A stretch of DNA of 64,000 nt from Proteles cristata cristata (GCA_017311185.1 JAESUZ010003495.1:62001-126000), one strand, 5' to 3'. Counted from the first letter of the stretch, positions 34,298-44,370 are shown. Notes: a model not told the origin generated them from the sequence alone. Numbers and translations: made by a program.

Positions 34298-34540
34298 GAC
34301 ACTTGTGTGGTTCAGCCAGTTAAGTGTCTGACTCTTGATTTTCGCTCAGGTCATGATCTCATGGTTCATGAGACTGAGCCCCGCATTGGGCTCTGCTGAG
34401 AGCATGGAACCTGCTTGGGATTCTTCCTCTTAGTCTCTCTCTCTCTCTCTCTCTCTGCCCCTCCCCAACTCATGTGCAAGGCACGTACGTGCTCTCTCTC
34501 TCCCCTTCTCTCTCACAAAGTAAATAAATAAACATTAAAA
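34298..34540 (+). mobile_element. Older Can-SINE
   Basis: 'gtgtctgactcttgattttc', 'gctcaggtcatgatctcatg', long CT tract and 'aaataaataaacatta'. Flanking 'atggtcttgg' at about 34288 and 34543. It has a longer CT-rich body than the felid-type copies and is more diverged. Confidence 0.88.
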
Positions 34541-34564
34541 TAATGGTCTTGGCTGTGGTCCTAA

Positions 34565-34640
34565 CTTTTTCTCTAATTGTGTGGTCTGATCCTCGGTTTC
34601 CTCATCAATAGTAGTAGTGATAATAATAATACAAGTACAT
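34565..34640 (+). repeat. MIR fragment, sense
   Basis: 'tgatcctcggtttcctcatc' followed by 'aatagtagtagtgataataa' matches the MIR centre. Confidence 0.5.
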
Positions 34641-35095
34641 TTATTGGATATTCACTATGTATTATTAGACCGACTGCTGCCTCTGTTTTAACAAGTTCAT
34701 ACACTTATCTTTTTTATTTTTTATTTTTTTAAAATGTTTTATTTATTTCTAGGAGAGAGAGAGAGAGACAGCGTGAGCAGGGGAGGGTCAGAGAGAGAGG
34801 GAGTCACAGACTGAAACAGGCTCCAGGCTCTGAGCTGGCAGTCAGCACAGAGCCTGACGCTGGGCTCGAACCCACGAACCGCGAGATCATGACCCAAGCG
34901 AAAGTCGGACGCTTAACTGACTAAGCCACCCAGGCGCCCCATACACTTATCTCCTTTAAACTCTCACTACAGCCCTGAGGTAGTTCTATCACGCCTCCTT
35001 TTTATAGATGAGAAAACTGAGATTCAGAGAGGTGTAGTGACTCACCTGTGTTTCTAAGAATGTGAAAGCCGGCATTTTCAGCGAAGTGTGCTTAT
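34641..35095 (-). repeat. MIR, antisense, split by a young Can-SINE
   Basis: Left part: 'acatttattggatattcact'. Right part: 'ctctcactacagccctgagg', 'tttatagatgagaaaactga' and 'gattcagagaggtgtagtga'. The two read continuously once the SINE at 34711-34940 and one target copy are removed. Confidence 0.7.
34711..34940 (-). mobile_element. Young felid-type Can-SINE, antisense, in MIR
   Basis: 'ttatttctaggagagagaga', 'gctcgaacccacgaaccgcg' and terminal 'ccacccaggcgcccc'. The duplication 'atacacttatct' is identical at 34699-34710 and 34941-34952. Confidence 0.95.
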
Positions 35096-35110
35096 TCCAG
35101 AGTTACCATA

Positions 35111-35315
35111 CTTTTTTTTTTTTAATGTTTCTTTATTTTTGAGAGAGGGAGAGAGAGCATGAGTGGGGGGGCAGGGAGAGAGAGGGGACAGAAGATCTGA
35201 AGTGGGCTCTACGCTGACAGCAGAGAGCCTAATGTTGGGCTTGAACTCATGAACCATAAGATCATGACCTCAGTCAAAGTCAGATGTTCAACCAACTGAG
35301 CCACCCAGGTGCCCC
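35111..35315 (-). mobile_element. Older Can-SINE, antisense
   Basis: T-run, GA-rich stretch with a G-run ('gagtgggggggcagggagag'), 'gggcttgaactcatgaacca' and terminal 'ccacccaggtgcccc'. It is diverged and no clear target duplication was seen. Confidence 0.9.
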
Positions 35316-35672
35316 ACCCCATCCCGGAACCACCATTCTTAACCACGAAATTCTTAGGGCTGATAGCTAGAAGGTCTCAGGTATAAGTTCATTTATAAGA
35401 GGCTGGCTAAGTTGATTCACTCTATGTTTTGGCATTCTGGTCACTAAAATAGTGATAATAATACCTGTCCTGAATTTAGTATATCTGGTACATAGAAGTC
35501 AGGAGAAGAGGAAGAAATGAATGGCAAATTGTAACTGTCTTTCTATATGTGGTGGGACCAGAAGGAATCGAACAAAGTGGTCCTTCTAATTTCTTCAGCA
35601 TCATGCATTACAAAGACCTGAGTACACTGGTTCCTTTGCTCCTCCACCTTCTTAGTCCATTGTGGTCAATTT
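35316..35672. other. Unique intergenic sequence
   Basis: Nothing recognised. Confidence 0.4.
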
Positions 35673-35690
35673 AAAAAATTTGTTATTCAG

Positions 35691-35921
35691 GGGGCGCCTG
35701 GGTGGCTTAGTCGGTTAAGCGTCCAACTTTGGCTTAGGTCATGATCTCGCGGTTCGTGGGTTCGAGCCCCGCGTCGGGCTCTGTGCTGACTGCCAGCTCA
35801 GAGCCTGGAGCCTGTTTCGGTCTGTGACCTGTTTCTCTCTCTGTGGTCTGTTTCTCTCTCTCTGACCCTCCCCTGCTCACACTGTCTCTCTCTCTCCTAG
35901 AAATAAATAAAAAACATTTAA
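35691..35921 (+). mobile_element. Young felid-type Can-SINE with expanded CT body
   Basis: Starts 'ggggcgcctgggtggcttag' and keeps 'ggttcgtgggttcgagcccc'. Between the 'cctgtttcggtctgtgac' and 'tctctgaccctcccctgctc' parts there is an extra 'ctgtttctctctctgtggt'-type repeat. An 18 bp duplication, 'aaaaaatttgttattcag', is identical at 35673-35690 and 35922-35939. Confidence 0.95.
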
Positions 35922-35939
35922 AAAAAATTTGTTATTCAG

Positions 35940-36517
35940 GTTCAGTGTAACAGGTCTACCCAGCAAAAATTTAAAAATTCTGGTAATTTTTCACAAGTGT
36001 AAACTGTGTGAAATCAAGCCCAACTATTTAGTTGTCGGAGCAACAGCTAAGGAGTTAGGTTATTAATATCAACTTTCTATTCAGGGTCACGTTTTCACTA
36101 GTTGGTGTTCCACAGCTCTGGTCTAATATTTGGCCCCAGCACAACCCTATTTCTGACATGTCTGCCCTGTAAGGACTACAGACACATGCATTTAGCCAGA
36201 GAATGTCCCAGAAGCAAAGAAGTCTTATTACAAGACTAACCAGAAAGAAGAAGAAATGACAGTTAGTTCTAACGACTGGCACAAAAGATACACCAATGTC
36301 TTAGTATTCTTCCTTTAAACCAGTTGGAAATAAGAGAAATTATTTGCACCCTTAATAGGAGGACACAGTTGTGTGAAGCATGATCAGGTTGGCTGCTTAG
36401 TCTCCACGGGGTAGGAAGTGAGAGCGAGCTCGGGCCTAGCGAGGGCTCCATCTGAGGGGGACTGGCTATAATTACCCCAGTTCACAGGCAGAGACAAAAT
36501 GTGTGGACGTCATGCTA
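35940..36517. other. Unique intergenic sequence
   Basis: Mixed sequence, nothing recognised. Confidence 0.4.
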
Positions 36518-36863
36518 TAGGTGATCCTCGAACAACAAAAGTTTGAGCTGTGCCATCCAGTACATGAAGATTTTGTTCAGTCAATACAGCATAGTACGAT
36601 AAATGTATTTTCCTTCTGATTTTCCTCACACGTTCTTCTCTCTAGCTTCCTTTTCTGTAAGAGTGTGTGATATATGTGTAGAACAGTATGAAATATGTAT
36701 AACATACAAAATGTGTGGTAATCCACCGTTTATGTTATCAGTCAGTCTTCCAGTCAACAGGAGGCTATTAGTAGTTAAGTTCTGGGGGAGTCCAAGTTAT
36801 ATGTGGATTTTCGATGGTGCAGGGGGCGCTCCTAACCCCTGAGTTGTTCAGGGGTTAAGTGTA
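36518..36863. mobile_element. Tigger-like MITE (non-autonomous DNA transposon)
   Basis: The ends 'ggtgatcctcgaacaacaaa' (left) and 'cctgagttgttcaggggtta' (right) are imperfect inverted repeats around a GAACAAC core. TA dinucleotides at 36518-36519 and 36862-36863 fit the TA target of pogo/Tigger elements. The internal 'aacatacaaaatgtgtggta' and 'gtccaagttatatgtggatt' match a Tigger2-type MITE as I remember it. It has no transposase frame. Confidence 0.75.
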
Positions 36864-37008
36864 CTTTGCAGACCTGAGCGAGGAGCAGGGTCCGGAGGGA
36901 AGGCATATCTCTAAGGCCCTGCATGTGCTTCCACAGCAGCTGAGCAGCAACACTGGGCTATGCAGCCAGGCAAAATTAAAAACATCAGGCTGGACCAAAG
37001 TGGGCCGA

Positions 37009-37044
37009 CGGGGGGTGGGGGGCGGGACGGGGGGTGGGGGGACG
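37009..37044 (+). other. G-rich tract, G-quadruplex motif
   Basis: Five or more G-runs of three to six, separated by single T, C or 'AC' spacers, fit the canonical four-run quadruplex pattern on the plus strand. The sequence shows the motif; folding is inference. Confidence 0.8.
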
Positions 37045-37460
37045 GACTGCTCGTGAGAGTGAATCCTCACTCTTTTTCATGTGGTAAGGAAATCGAGGAT
37101 CTAATCAGTAGCCTTAATTGAAAGGCTCAGCGAGGGGAATCTTGAGGCTCCTCTTCCTGCCACTAATTTTAATTTTAGCTCTCTCACCATGTATTGACAG
37201 GAGTGATGGTGATGGGTGAGGTGCCCTGGAAAGGGGCTGAAGCACTCACCTCCTGAAACCTGCAAAAACCGGGGTGGAGCGAGGTCCACAATGTACCCTC
37301 AGGTTCTGTCCCCTCCAACCTGTTTTTCTCAAGGGCCTTAAGTCTCCCCCCTCTGCGTGCTCGCTGCCACACCGTGCCTCCTTCTGCCAGAGGAAGAAGA
37401 CGTGGCCCGCGGCACCCCTCTGCCACCTTCCCTGAAAGCCACATTTATACGGCATGGATA

Positions 37461-37508
37461 GGAGCGGGGAGCGGGGGACGTGGGTCGGGGTGGGGGTGGG
37501 GGAAGGGT
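37461..37508 (+). other. Second G-rich tract, G-quadruplex motif
   Basis: Repeated GGGG and GGGGG runs ('ggggtgggggtgggggaagg' at its end) with short spacers. Same strand as the tract 430 bp upstream. Confidence 0.75.
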
Positions 37509-37559
37509 AGAGAAGATTGGGAAGTGGGGAGAAAATGAACCGACAGAGAGGTAGCAAGG

Positions 37560-37830
37560 AATGCCGTTTGGGAACTTGACGGGCTTTTAATGAAGGCCTC
37601 CCACCCTCCCCCGCCCCCCTTGATTTTTGCGTGTTGAATGCCCCTACTAAGTGCTAAATTGAAGTTTGCCATAGCGCTAATTGTGGGACCACTTTGGGGC
37701 ACACTACTTACTGTTACACAGGATGAGCTTTCTCTTGCAGGAACTAGGGCTTTAATGGTGCCTCTTTTATGCTTTCACCAATTTAAAGCGAGAGCAAAAC
37801 AATCACAGCAAAGGCTGTTGATGGATTAGG
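37560..37830. promoter_or_regulatory. Candidate conserved noncoding element
   Basis: Complex sequence with many homeobox-type cores and no repeat: 'gctaaattgaagtttgccat', 'agcgctaattgtgggaccac', 'gctttaatggtgcctctttt' and 'caccaatttaaagcgagagc'. Frame 37638-37829 is short and unrecognised. Constraint is inferred only. Confidence 0.3.
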
Positions 37831-37971
37831 TGGTGGCTTTTGCCGCCTTACTGAGTGCCTGTCTCGGCCTCCGTTTGGCTCTGTGCTGGCTCCTGTCATC
37901 TTCTAATGATCTGTTCCTCTTTTTGCCTGATAGTGTTAGAAGTTATAAGGGTATTCTGTGAATCCAAATTA

Positions 37972-37975
37972 CATT

Positions 37976-38036
<61 letters not shown>

Positions 38037-38067
38037 TCTTTCTTTCTTCTCTTTCTTTCTTTCTTTT

Positions 38068-38115
<48 letters not shown>

Positions 38116-38150
38116 TCCTCCTTTCTTTCTTTCTCTCTCTCTCTCTCTCT
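37972..38150. repeat. (TTTC)n microsatellite
   Basis: About 180 bp of TTTC units with interruptions near 38035-38065 and 38117, ending in a CT run. On the minus strand it is a polypurine GAAA array. The long phenylalanine/leucine/serine and lysine/glutamate frames on the two strands are translations of it. Confidence 0.97.
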
Positions 38151-38159
38151 CAAGAAAAT

Positions 38160-38369
38160 GTAAACAGTAATTTTTTTTAGGAGCACCGCAATTTGCTCCA
38201 GACAAATCGAACAGGAAAGACGTGTAAAATCATCTATGGTTTTCAAAATCTATGACGCCAAAGAAACCCCCAATCCAGGCCCTGCCTGGATACAGCAGGC
38301 ATAGCCTCTTCTCTACCTCAGGATCAGGATTCCCACCTGAAAAAGTGAAAGAATCACATTTACTGATCT
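38160..38369. other. Unique intergenic sequence
   Basis: Nothing recognised. Confidence 0.4.
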
Positions 38370-38890
38370 CAGAGTGGCAATTGGTGGATTTAACAGTGCC
38401 CTGAAAATGAGACTCCCCTGTTTAATGAAGCATTTCATTCAAAGGTTCATTTGGCTAATAAAACCCCCGTTTTTCACTGGTGTTTGAAGCCGGCCCATTA
38501 TTCTCCTGCGTGTGGTTTGAACCAGTTTTCCGTGAGCTGTGGTGGCTCCTGAGGATGGATATGAATGGCACTTATTAGAAAGGGAAGAGCTCATGAATTC
38601 AGATCATCCTTAATGCTGAAATGAGCTGTAATGAAGGCCCGAGATCAAAGTGCTTGAGGAGCAACGGCAAATGAATGGGCCCCAGCGCTCGGGTCTGGGT
38701 TGCTGCAGAAAAGGATTAGGAAACTTCTCTTAAGTAGCCAGAAAGGTTTCCACAGGCTAGCCTGCTCTGCATTTAATTGTTTATGGGATTCGTGGGTGCA
38801 AGACACTTTTAACAGACATACACAGTCTCCCTCGGAGAAAACGGCGTTATCAGCCGCTTTCTGCGAGGGAGAGGACAGGCTTTAAGTTAG
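38370..38890. promoter_or_regulatory. Strong candidate conserved noncoding element
   Basis: About 500 bp of complex, repeat-free sequence dense in developmental-enhancer-like words: 'gtttaatgaagcatttcatt', 'tggctaataaaacccccgtt', 'cttaatgctgaaatgagctg' and 'gcatttaattgtttatggga'. CpGs persist ('tctccctcggagaaaacggc') in an otherwise AT-rich context. There are no splice-bounded coding frames. Conservation is inferred from texture, not alignment. Confidence 0.35.
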
Positions 38891-39839
38891 TAGCCAGAAG
38901 AACAGAAGCAAGGCCATTCTTACCTTGCAGGGAGTGGGGAGGGGAGGAGAGAGCCCAGGGAAGAGTGCAGACCCAGAAAACGGGGGAAGAAAGAGAAAGG
39001 AGGAAGGAGGGGCATCCATCTATGCCACCTTCCCCTAGCCTACAGAAGAGCATAGAACCTCTTTCCAGGGAGAAACACATCCCTGGGTGTTTTCTAAACA
39101 CTGCACGTGAAGTAAAGCCAGGTGCCCAAATTGCAGCCATGGTCGCTCCCTGCCACACATTCGAGCAGCAAGGCGCAGGGGAATAGAAAGCAGATGCAGC
39201 CTAAGGGCTCCAACATTGCACTCTCCTCCTTGAAAAGATGTCAAGGGTTATTTGTGTTACCTCTCTGCAAGAAGCAGAGACATTCTCTTAAAGGCTGAAT
39301 GAAAGAGGAGTACAAAGAGTTAATTCGAAACCAATCAAGCCCTGCATTCGTTCCTCCGGTCTACCGGCTTCAGACATCCTTCTATTTGAATGATGAATTT
39401 ATTTTCAAAGCCGCACCGATCCTTTTGAGGGGAATTCCACCTCTCACAGCTGCACAATGTGCCCTGCAGTGTTGAGCTTTCTCGCCCACCTGCTCTTTGT
39501 AAAACAGCGTGGACTTCCCAGAGCAGAGAGCGTGCCAAGCTGGCTGGGCCCACAGAAGAGCCATCCTCAGCCTGCAGCCACCTAAGTGTCAGTGAATACA
39601 CCACAAACCCCTGCAAAACAGGCCGAGCAACTTGGGGGAGCCACGGGACCACATGGTAAAGCCACAGACTCCCTCTCACCTTGCAAAGGACCCTCTTGAA
39701 TTCTCTATGGTCGATCTGTTAACCTAACTTGGCTTCCCCCACTGCCCTGTTCAAAGGCAACTGCATTGAAAATATTATTTGTGAAAATTTTTGAAAACAT
39801 CACACCTGGAAAACCCTAAACAAAATTCCTATTTTGTAT
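38891..39839. other. Unique intergenic sequence
   Basis: Mixed sequence with an A/G-rich patch at 38935-39010. Overlapping frames on both strands (up to 114 codons, 39335-39679 minus) show no domain. Confidence 0.45.
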
Positions 39840-40110
39840 TCCAAGTACAACTCCTGAAGAGACTAGAGGGTTCTATCTACTTTAACGCGGATAGACTTGA
39901 CTGTTTGTTTTGAAATAGCACCTACCCATGACTTTAAAAGTTCCACTTAATAGCTTTTGGTTCCCTGTTTTCCTTCTTTTATTCAAACACATCTAATTGT
40001 AGTGTTCTGAAATTTAAATGTGGTTGCTACACATTTGGATATCAAAGAATTTCTAGATTAATGCAGAACCACATTTAATAGGCAAAGTGCTAACCCTTTG
40101 TGCCTTTGAG
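39840..40110. promoter_or_regulatory. Candidate conserved noncoding element
   Basis: 'tactttaacgcggatagact', 'acacatctaattgtagtgtt' and 'atttctagattaatgcagaa' form a complex AT-rich block without repeats. Low-confidence inference. Confidence 0.22.
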
Positions 40111-40999
40111 GGCATCCATGGTTCTCTTAACTAAAGGATTATGAGACCTGACCCTCACAGTGAAATGCACCCTGTTGCCCTCTGTAAGAAGCTTTATCTT
40201 TTAGCTCATTGAGTCATCTGAGACCCAAAATTACCTACCCACTCCTGATGTGATGGCAGACAGAGAAAAAGGGAAACGTTGTTCCATGTTACCTATTTTA
40301 TAATCATGGTTCTTTGGGGAAATGAACAATTTGTTCTCAACCAAGCATAATGAAATGTGTATAGCATAAACTTTTATTCTTTTTTTTACAATCCCAATAC
40401 CTAATTTTTCACATTCTGGCAGTTCCCTCAAAGCTGACCGAGCATCTCAACATAAGGTAATGGAACAATTGGTGTGTCACGTCAGTGCTATTGATTGTAA
40501 CAGCAGTAGACTAAAGGCAGAGGACCAGATTGTACTGAGCTTCATTGAATAAGGTTTGCTAATAGCATCCTACCTTTCCATGGGTCTTTGTTAAAACTGT
40601 GAATAAGACAAAGATCACTGTTTATGTTACAGCATCATGTCATTTCAAAATCTATAAAATACAGCTCAGGAGTCTTACTCAGATAGCAATTTAAAGATTT
40701 TTCAGAGATAGGGCATGCTTCAGGGAAGTATACAAATTGGTCCTATTGAATAGATGGAACTTGCATACCCCAAGTATAAAGCTCGGAATTTACAGGATGC
40801 ATCTGTTAGCTCTCATTCCCACCTCCAGCCTCAATGTCATGGTGGACCTGCTAGTGACTGTCCTATCACACATGCAGACTGCTAGGCCGGCAAACTCTGT
40901 AGACACGACTGAGGATATTTGCAGACAACTTTCCTTCTCTTTCCATACACCATCTTGCTCAAGACCTGGGTTTAGCACACAATGTAATCACCTAGATCG
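40111..40999. other. Unique intergenic sequence
   Basis: Repeat-free mixed sequence. No gene recognised. Confidence 0.45.
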
Positions 41000-41200
41000 A
41001 TAATGTTAGTTCGCTTTACCTAAATATTTCAATATATTCTTTCCATTATGGGAGCTTCATTGCTTCCAACTGAAAAATCTAAAGTGGAGCCTAATTGCAA
41101 GACTATAAATCTTCATCGTGAATGTACTGTTCGTGCTTGCTCTAATTCTGGATTTCACACACAAAATTGACTTGTTGGGGATGTAAATGGATGAGCCCTC
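41000..41200. promoter_or_regulatory. Candidate conserved noncoding element
   Basis: 'gataatgttagttcgcttta', 'tggagcctaattgcaagact' and 'cttcatcgtgaatgtactgt' in a repeat-free block. Low-confidence inference. Confidence 0.22.
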
Positions 41201-41507
41201 TGACTGCTGATGCAGCTCCTTCACTGTGCACTGTAGACTAGGCAATCCCTAGAAATATCAGGACAGTAATTTGGAGGTTTTGGCCCACCTCATATTTTAA
41301 GAATCTCAAAGCTGTGCTACGAATGTTTTAAAGATCCACTGATGGGGGTTTGGCTAGACTGAATCGTTGGAGGTGAAACCCTCAAAGCCCGGCATAGTGT
41401 ATGGCACGTGGTAGGTTGAAGAAAAACTGAACTGCCTTGCAGCGTCCCTCCCCCCTCTCCTCCATTAGGTAGCAACTGTGCAGTTGTATGGAATTGTCTA
41501 TGTCTCC
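41201..41507. other. Unique intergenic sequence
   Basis: Nothing recognised. Confidence 0.4.
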
Positions 41508-41910
41508 TTCAACTCCAGGGGCAGACCCTAAGTAACCTAGACCAATCAGTATAACCCCAATTTTCTACCCATGGTGATTAGTTTAGAGAAGGCACCTGAC
41601 CCAGGTCAGTCTAATGAGTGAAGCCCAGATTTTTGTTTGCTGATTAGGAGAGAAATTCTTTCTTACTCAAGACACAGTGGTGTGTGGATATGAGCTTTAA
41701 AGTAAAACAGTCATTTTTCTACCAGGAGAAAAACCAGTCTGAGAATAAGGACAGTATCCAGAGGGAAGCCAGCATGGAGAGAAGTTTAAAGAAACTGATC
41801 AACCCATCCTAAAGCTTGAAATAACCCTTTGTGAGTCATATAGTCCAACAAATTATTTTTATTGCTCAAGCTACCTTGATCTTCAGTTACGTACAATCAG
41901 AAGCTTCCAA
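41508..41910 (+). repeat. LTR-like interspersed repeat
   Basis: 'gaccaatcagtataacccca', 'aaggcacctgacccaggtca', 'cagagggaagccagcatgga' and 'caacaaattatttttattgc' follow the order of an old mammalian repeat ending in a 'caataaattcctttttgctt' type signal. The same ending appears near 46480. Family not named. Confidence 0.45.
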
Positions 41911-42454
41911 ATTAACACAAAATGGCTCAATAAATATTTGTTGAATGATTGCATAGTTAAATATATCATTTTGTCCACATAAAAATATAACATTATTAAT
42001 CACCACATTTCTGTTACTAAAATTTCTATCATCCACAAGCTCTAGAAATGACTTGAAAATTCCAAAGCGCTATATTTTTCATCCATGGGAATAGACCACT
42101 GCCTGACGAGTTAGCAGACAGAAAAAGATGCTATGGGTTCCTGAAAGATTTCTGTATGCTTCCATAGAAATAAAAGATGTTACACGTACTCACTATAGAA
42201 ATATGAAGTGAGCCACAGAGCTTAAAATTGTGAAAGTAAAAATCTTTTAAACAAACTCCCTAATGGTCCATCGTGAGGAGAACAAGAACATTTTAGAAAT
42301 AGTGATGGATTTGTTCTAGACCCTGCACCCCCTCATGTGGCCTTCCAGCGACCGATGGCCCACAGCCACAAGACAGCTGGCTCTAAGCCCTCTCAATACC
42401 ATCACCATGCAAAGCTAATGGGTCTTCCCACCAACTCTAGAAGGGAGCCTTAAG
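41911..42454. other. AT-rich intergenic sequence
   Basis: No repeat or gene recognised. Confidence 0.4.
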
Positions 42455-42585
42455 AGGGAACTTGACTTATTCTCTACTGTGTCCCCATGCCTAGCATGTG
42501 ACACATGATATATGCCTCCACGTGATCAGTCCGTGACACGTAATAGGCTCTCAGTCATGATTTGTCAGTAAATGAATAATGATCA
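42455..42585 (+). repeat. L2 3' end, sense
   Basis: 'ctactgtgtccccatgccta', 'gcatgtgacacatgatatat' and 'gtaataggctctcagtcatg' match a diverged L2 3' end. Confidence 0.6.
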
Positions 42586-42844
42586 TTTATGACTTGCATC
42601 TCATTTCCCCTCATCTTATTCTGGGCTTCATATAAATAGGAGGACGTGAAAGACACAATTTAATTAATTTCGGGTTTTTCCCAAGCTGCCCTTTGATCAT
42701 TTGGATGCTCATCAGGTTTCTTCATCCATCTAAACTCTCTTCAGGATACTCTTACAAGCCCTCAAGGTGTTTTTCTCAATGGATGCACAAAGTGTGCCTG
42801 TAAGGAGAAAACCTGGTGACTCTCTAACGTGAAGAAGAGGATAT

Positions 42845-42940
42845 TAGTGACCATTCGTTTGCTGGCAGTGAGATCGCAGGAAAGTCACTTTACCTCTCTG
42901 GGTTTCAATTTACTCACCCCGAAAAGAAGAGGGTTCTCTT
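42845..42940 (+). repeat. MIR fragment, sense
   Basis: 'aaagtcactttacctctctg' and 'ggtttcaatttactcacccc' fit the MIR core. Confidence 0.55.
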
Positions 42941-43059
42941 CTCCTTACAGTTCACTGAACAAGCAGCTCCTGGAGCTGTGTTTCACAGAGCCCAAGGAAT
43001 TTTGTAGGGAAGAAAGAGAAAGGGAGAAGACCAGAGCCCAGAGAGTCCTCCACTCTCAC

Positions 43060-43210
43060 ATAAACAAGAGGATTTGGAAGCAGATTGTCCAAGTTCAAAT
43101 CATAGCCCTACTAATTACCAACTGTGTGATCTTGGACAAGTTACTCTCCTTTTCTGTGCCCCAGTCTTCTCACCTATAAATAGGGATGACAATAATATTT
43201 CTTTATAGTG
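43060..43210 (+). repeat. MIR, sense
   Basis: 'gtccaagttcaaatcatagc', 'tgtgtgatcttggacaagtt' and 'cttctcacctataaataggg' are MIR phrases in order. Confidence 0.78.
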
Positions 43211-43410
43211 TATTATGAGGATATATACTATAAATAATAGTAAATATTAACAATATATATTAATATATAACAATAATATATTAACAATATATTATACAGT
43301 AATACTATTTACTAATAATATCTTAATATTAATAATATGTATTAATAACATAATAATATACTATATAAAATATATATTATATATAAATAAATCAATATAC
43401 AAAATTTAGT
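43211..43410. repeat. AT-rich low-complexity, TAA/ATA tract
   Basis: About 200 bp almost free of G and C, built from 'aataatat', 'attaataa' and 'tatataa' variants. It probably grew from the AT-rich tail of the preceding MIR. Confidence 0.88.
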
Positions 43411-43436
43411 ACATGAAAAATGCTATATAAATTTTA

Positions 43437-43650
43437 AAGTTTATTTATTTACTTTTGACAGAGAGAGAAAGAGAGAGAGCACAATCAGGGGAAGGGCAGA
43501 GAGAGAAGGAAAGAGAGAGAGAGAATTCTAAGCAGGCTCAGTGCTGTCAGCATAAAACCTGCAGGGCTTGAACTCAAGACCTGTGAGATCATGACCTGAG
43601 CTGAAATAAGAGTCGGACCTTAACGGATTGAGCCACCCAGGCACACCAAG
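43437..43650 (-). mobile_element. Older Can-SINE, antisense
   Basis: GA-rich tail side, 'caggctcagtgctgtcagca', 'gatcatgacctgagctgaaa' and terminal 'gagccacccaggcacacc'. A 19 bp duplication, 'aaatgctatataaatttta', is identical at 43418-43436 and 43651-43669 despite body divergence. Confidence 0.93.
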
Positions 43651-43669
43651 AAATGCTATATAAATTTTA

Positions 43670-44039
43670 GGTATTATTGTCTGTTTTATATATATATGGA
43701 GTTCCCCATAATGTTTAGGTTTAAAGGTCTTCTGCCAACCAAACAAAAATACTTAAAATTTTTTAAACACTCAGGGCACTTAATTAGGGTGTAATAGGGA
43801 ATGCTAACTACCGTGGCTCCGGTAGACTGATAGCAATGCCTCGGCCACTGCCACCGCCCCACCATTCAGTAACACCACCCTGCCCCGCTGCCGGTCAGAC
43901 TGCGTCCAGTGTGTTTCACTCAGCACAATGAGCTGCCGCTACTCACATGAGCTTGCTTTTTCTTCTGAAGATTATTCTGTGGATCCATTCAAATGGCCTC
44001 TGCGTGGCTGGGCCACTTATGCCGGGTGCCAGACAGAGA
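43670..44039. other. Unique intergenic sequence
   Basis: Partly GC-rich ('cactgccaccgccccaccat' near 43848). Nothing recognised. Confidence 0.4.
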
Positions 44040-44370
44040 AGGGCTCCGTGGCTAATCGCCTGCATTCCTGCGAAGACTGAAGGAAAAGATAAATTTCCTT
44101 AACAGGCAACATTTCAGGGAAGGCATTTTCTTAACAGAAAATGGTGAATATCTGAAAAGATAGAAACCTCAGGCAGTTTAAAATTTGCAAGGAAGAAGTG
44201 CCTGGCAGTTCAACCGCTTTAAAATTCCCTTACCAAAGATACCATATGAATCTAAATAAAACCTGAATGATTATGGTAATTAGCCACACTAATAACCTTG
44301 CTCAGAAACTTCTTTATCTGAGGTTTCGCTTCCTGAACGTTGTAAAGACTTCGAGGCATCTCCTTCTTTC
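44040..44370. promoter_or_regulatory. Candidate conserved noncoding element
   Basis: 'cgtggctaatcgcctgcatt', 'atgattatggtaattagcca', 'cactaataaccttgctcaga' and 'cttctttatctgaggtttcg' are homeobox- and GATA-like words in a repeat-free block. Conservation not tested. Confidence 0.3.

Larger units (their letters stand above)
36864..37559. other. GC- and G-rich unique sequence
   Basis: Repeat-free except for two G-rich tracts listed separately. Frames of up to 103 codons on the minus strand (37246-37557) come from C-rich sequence and are not recognisable. Confidence 0.45.

Noticed and set aside
37855..38246. Long frames on both strands (poly-F/L/S and poly-K/E)
   Set aside because: They are translations of the TTTC/GAAA microsatellite and end where it ends.
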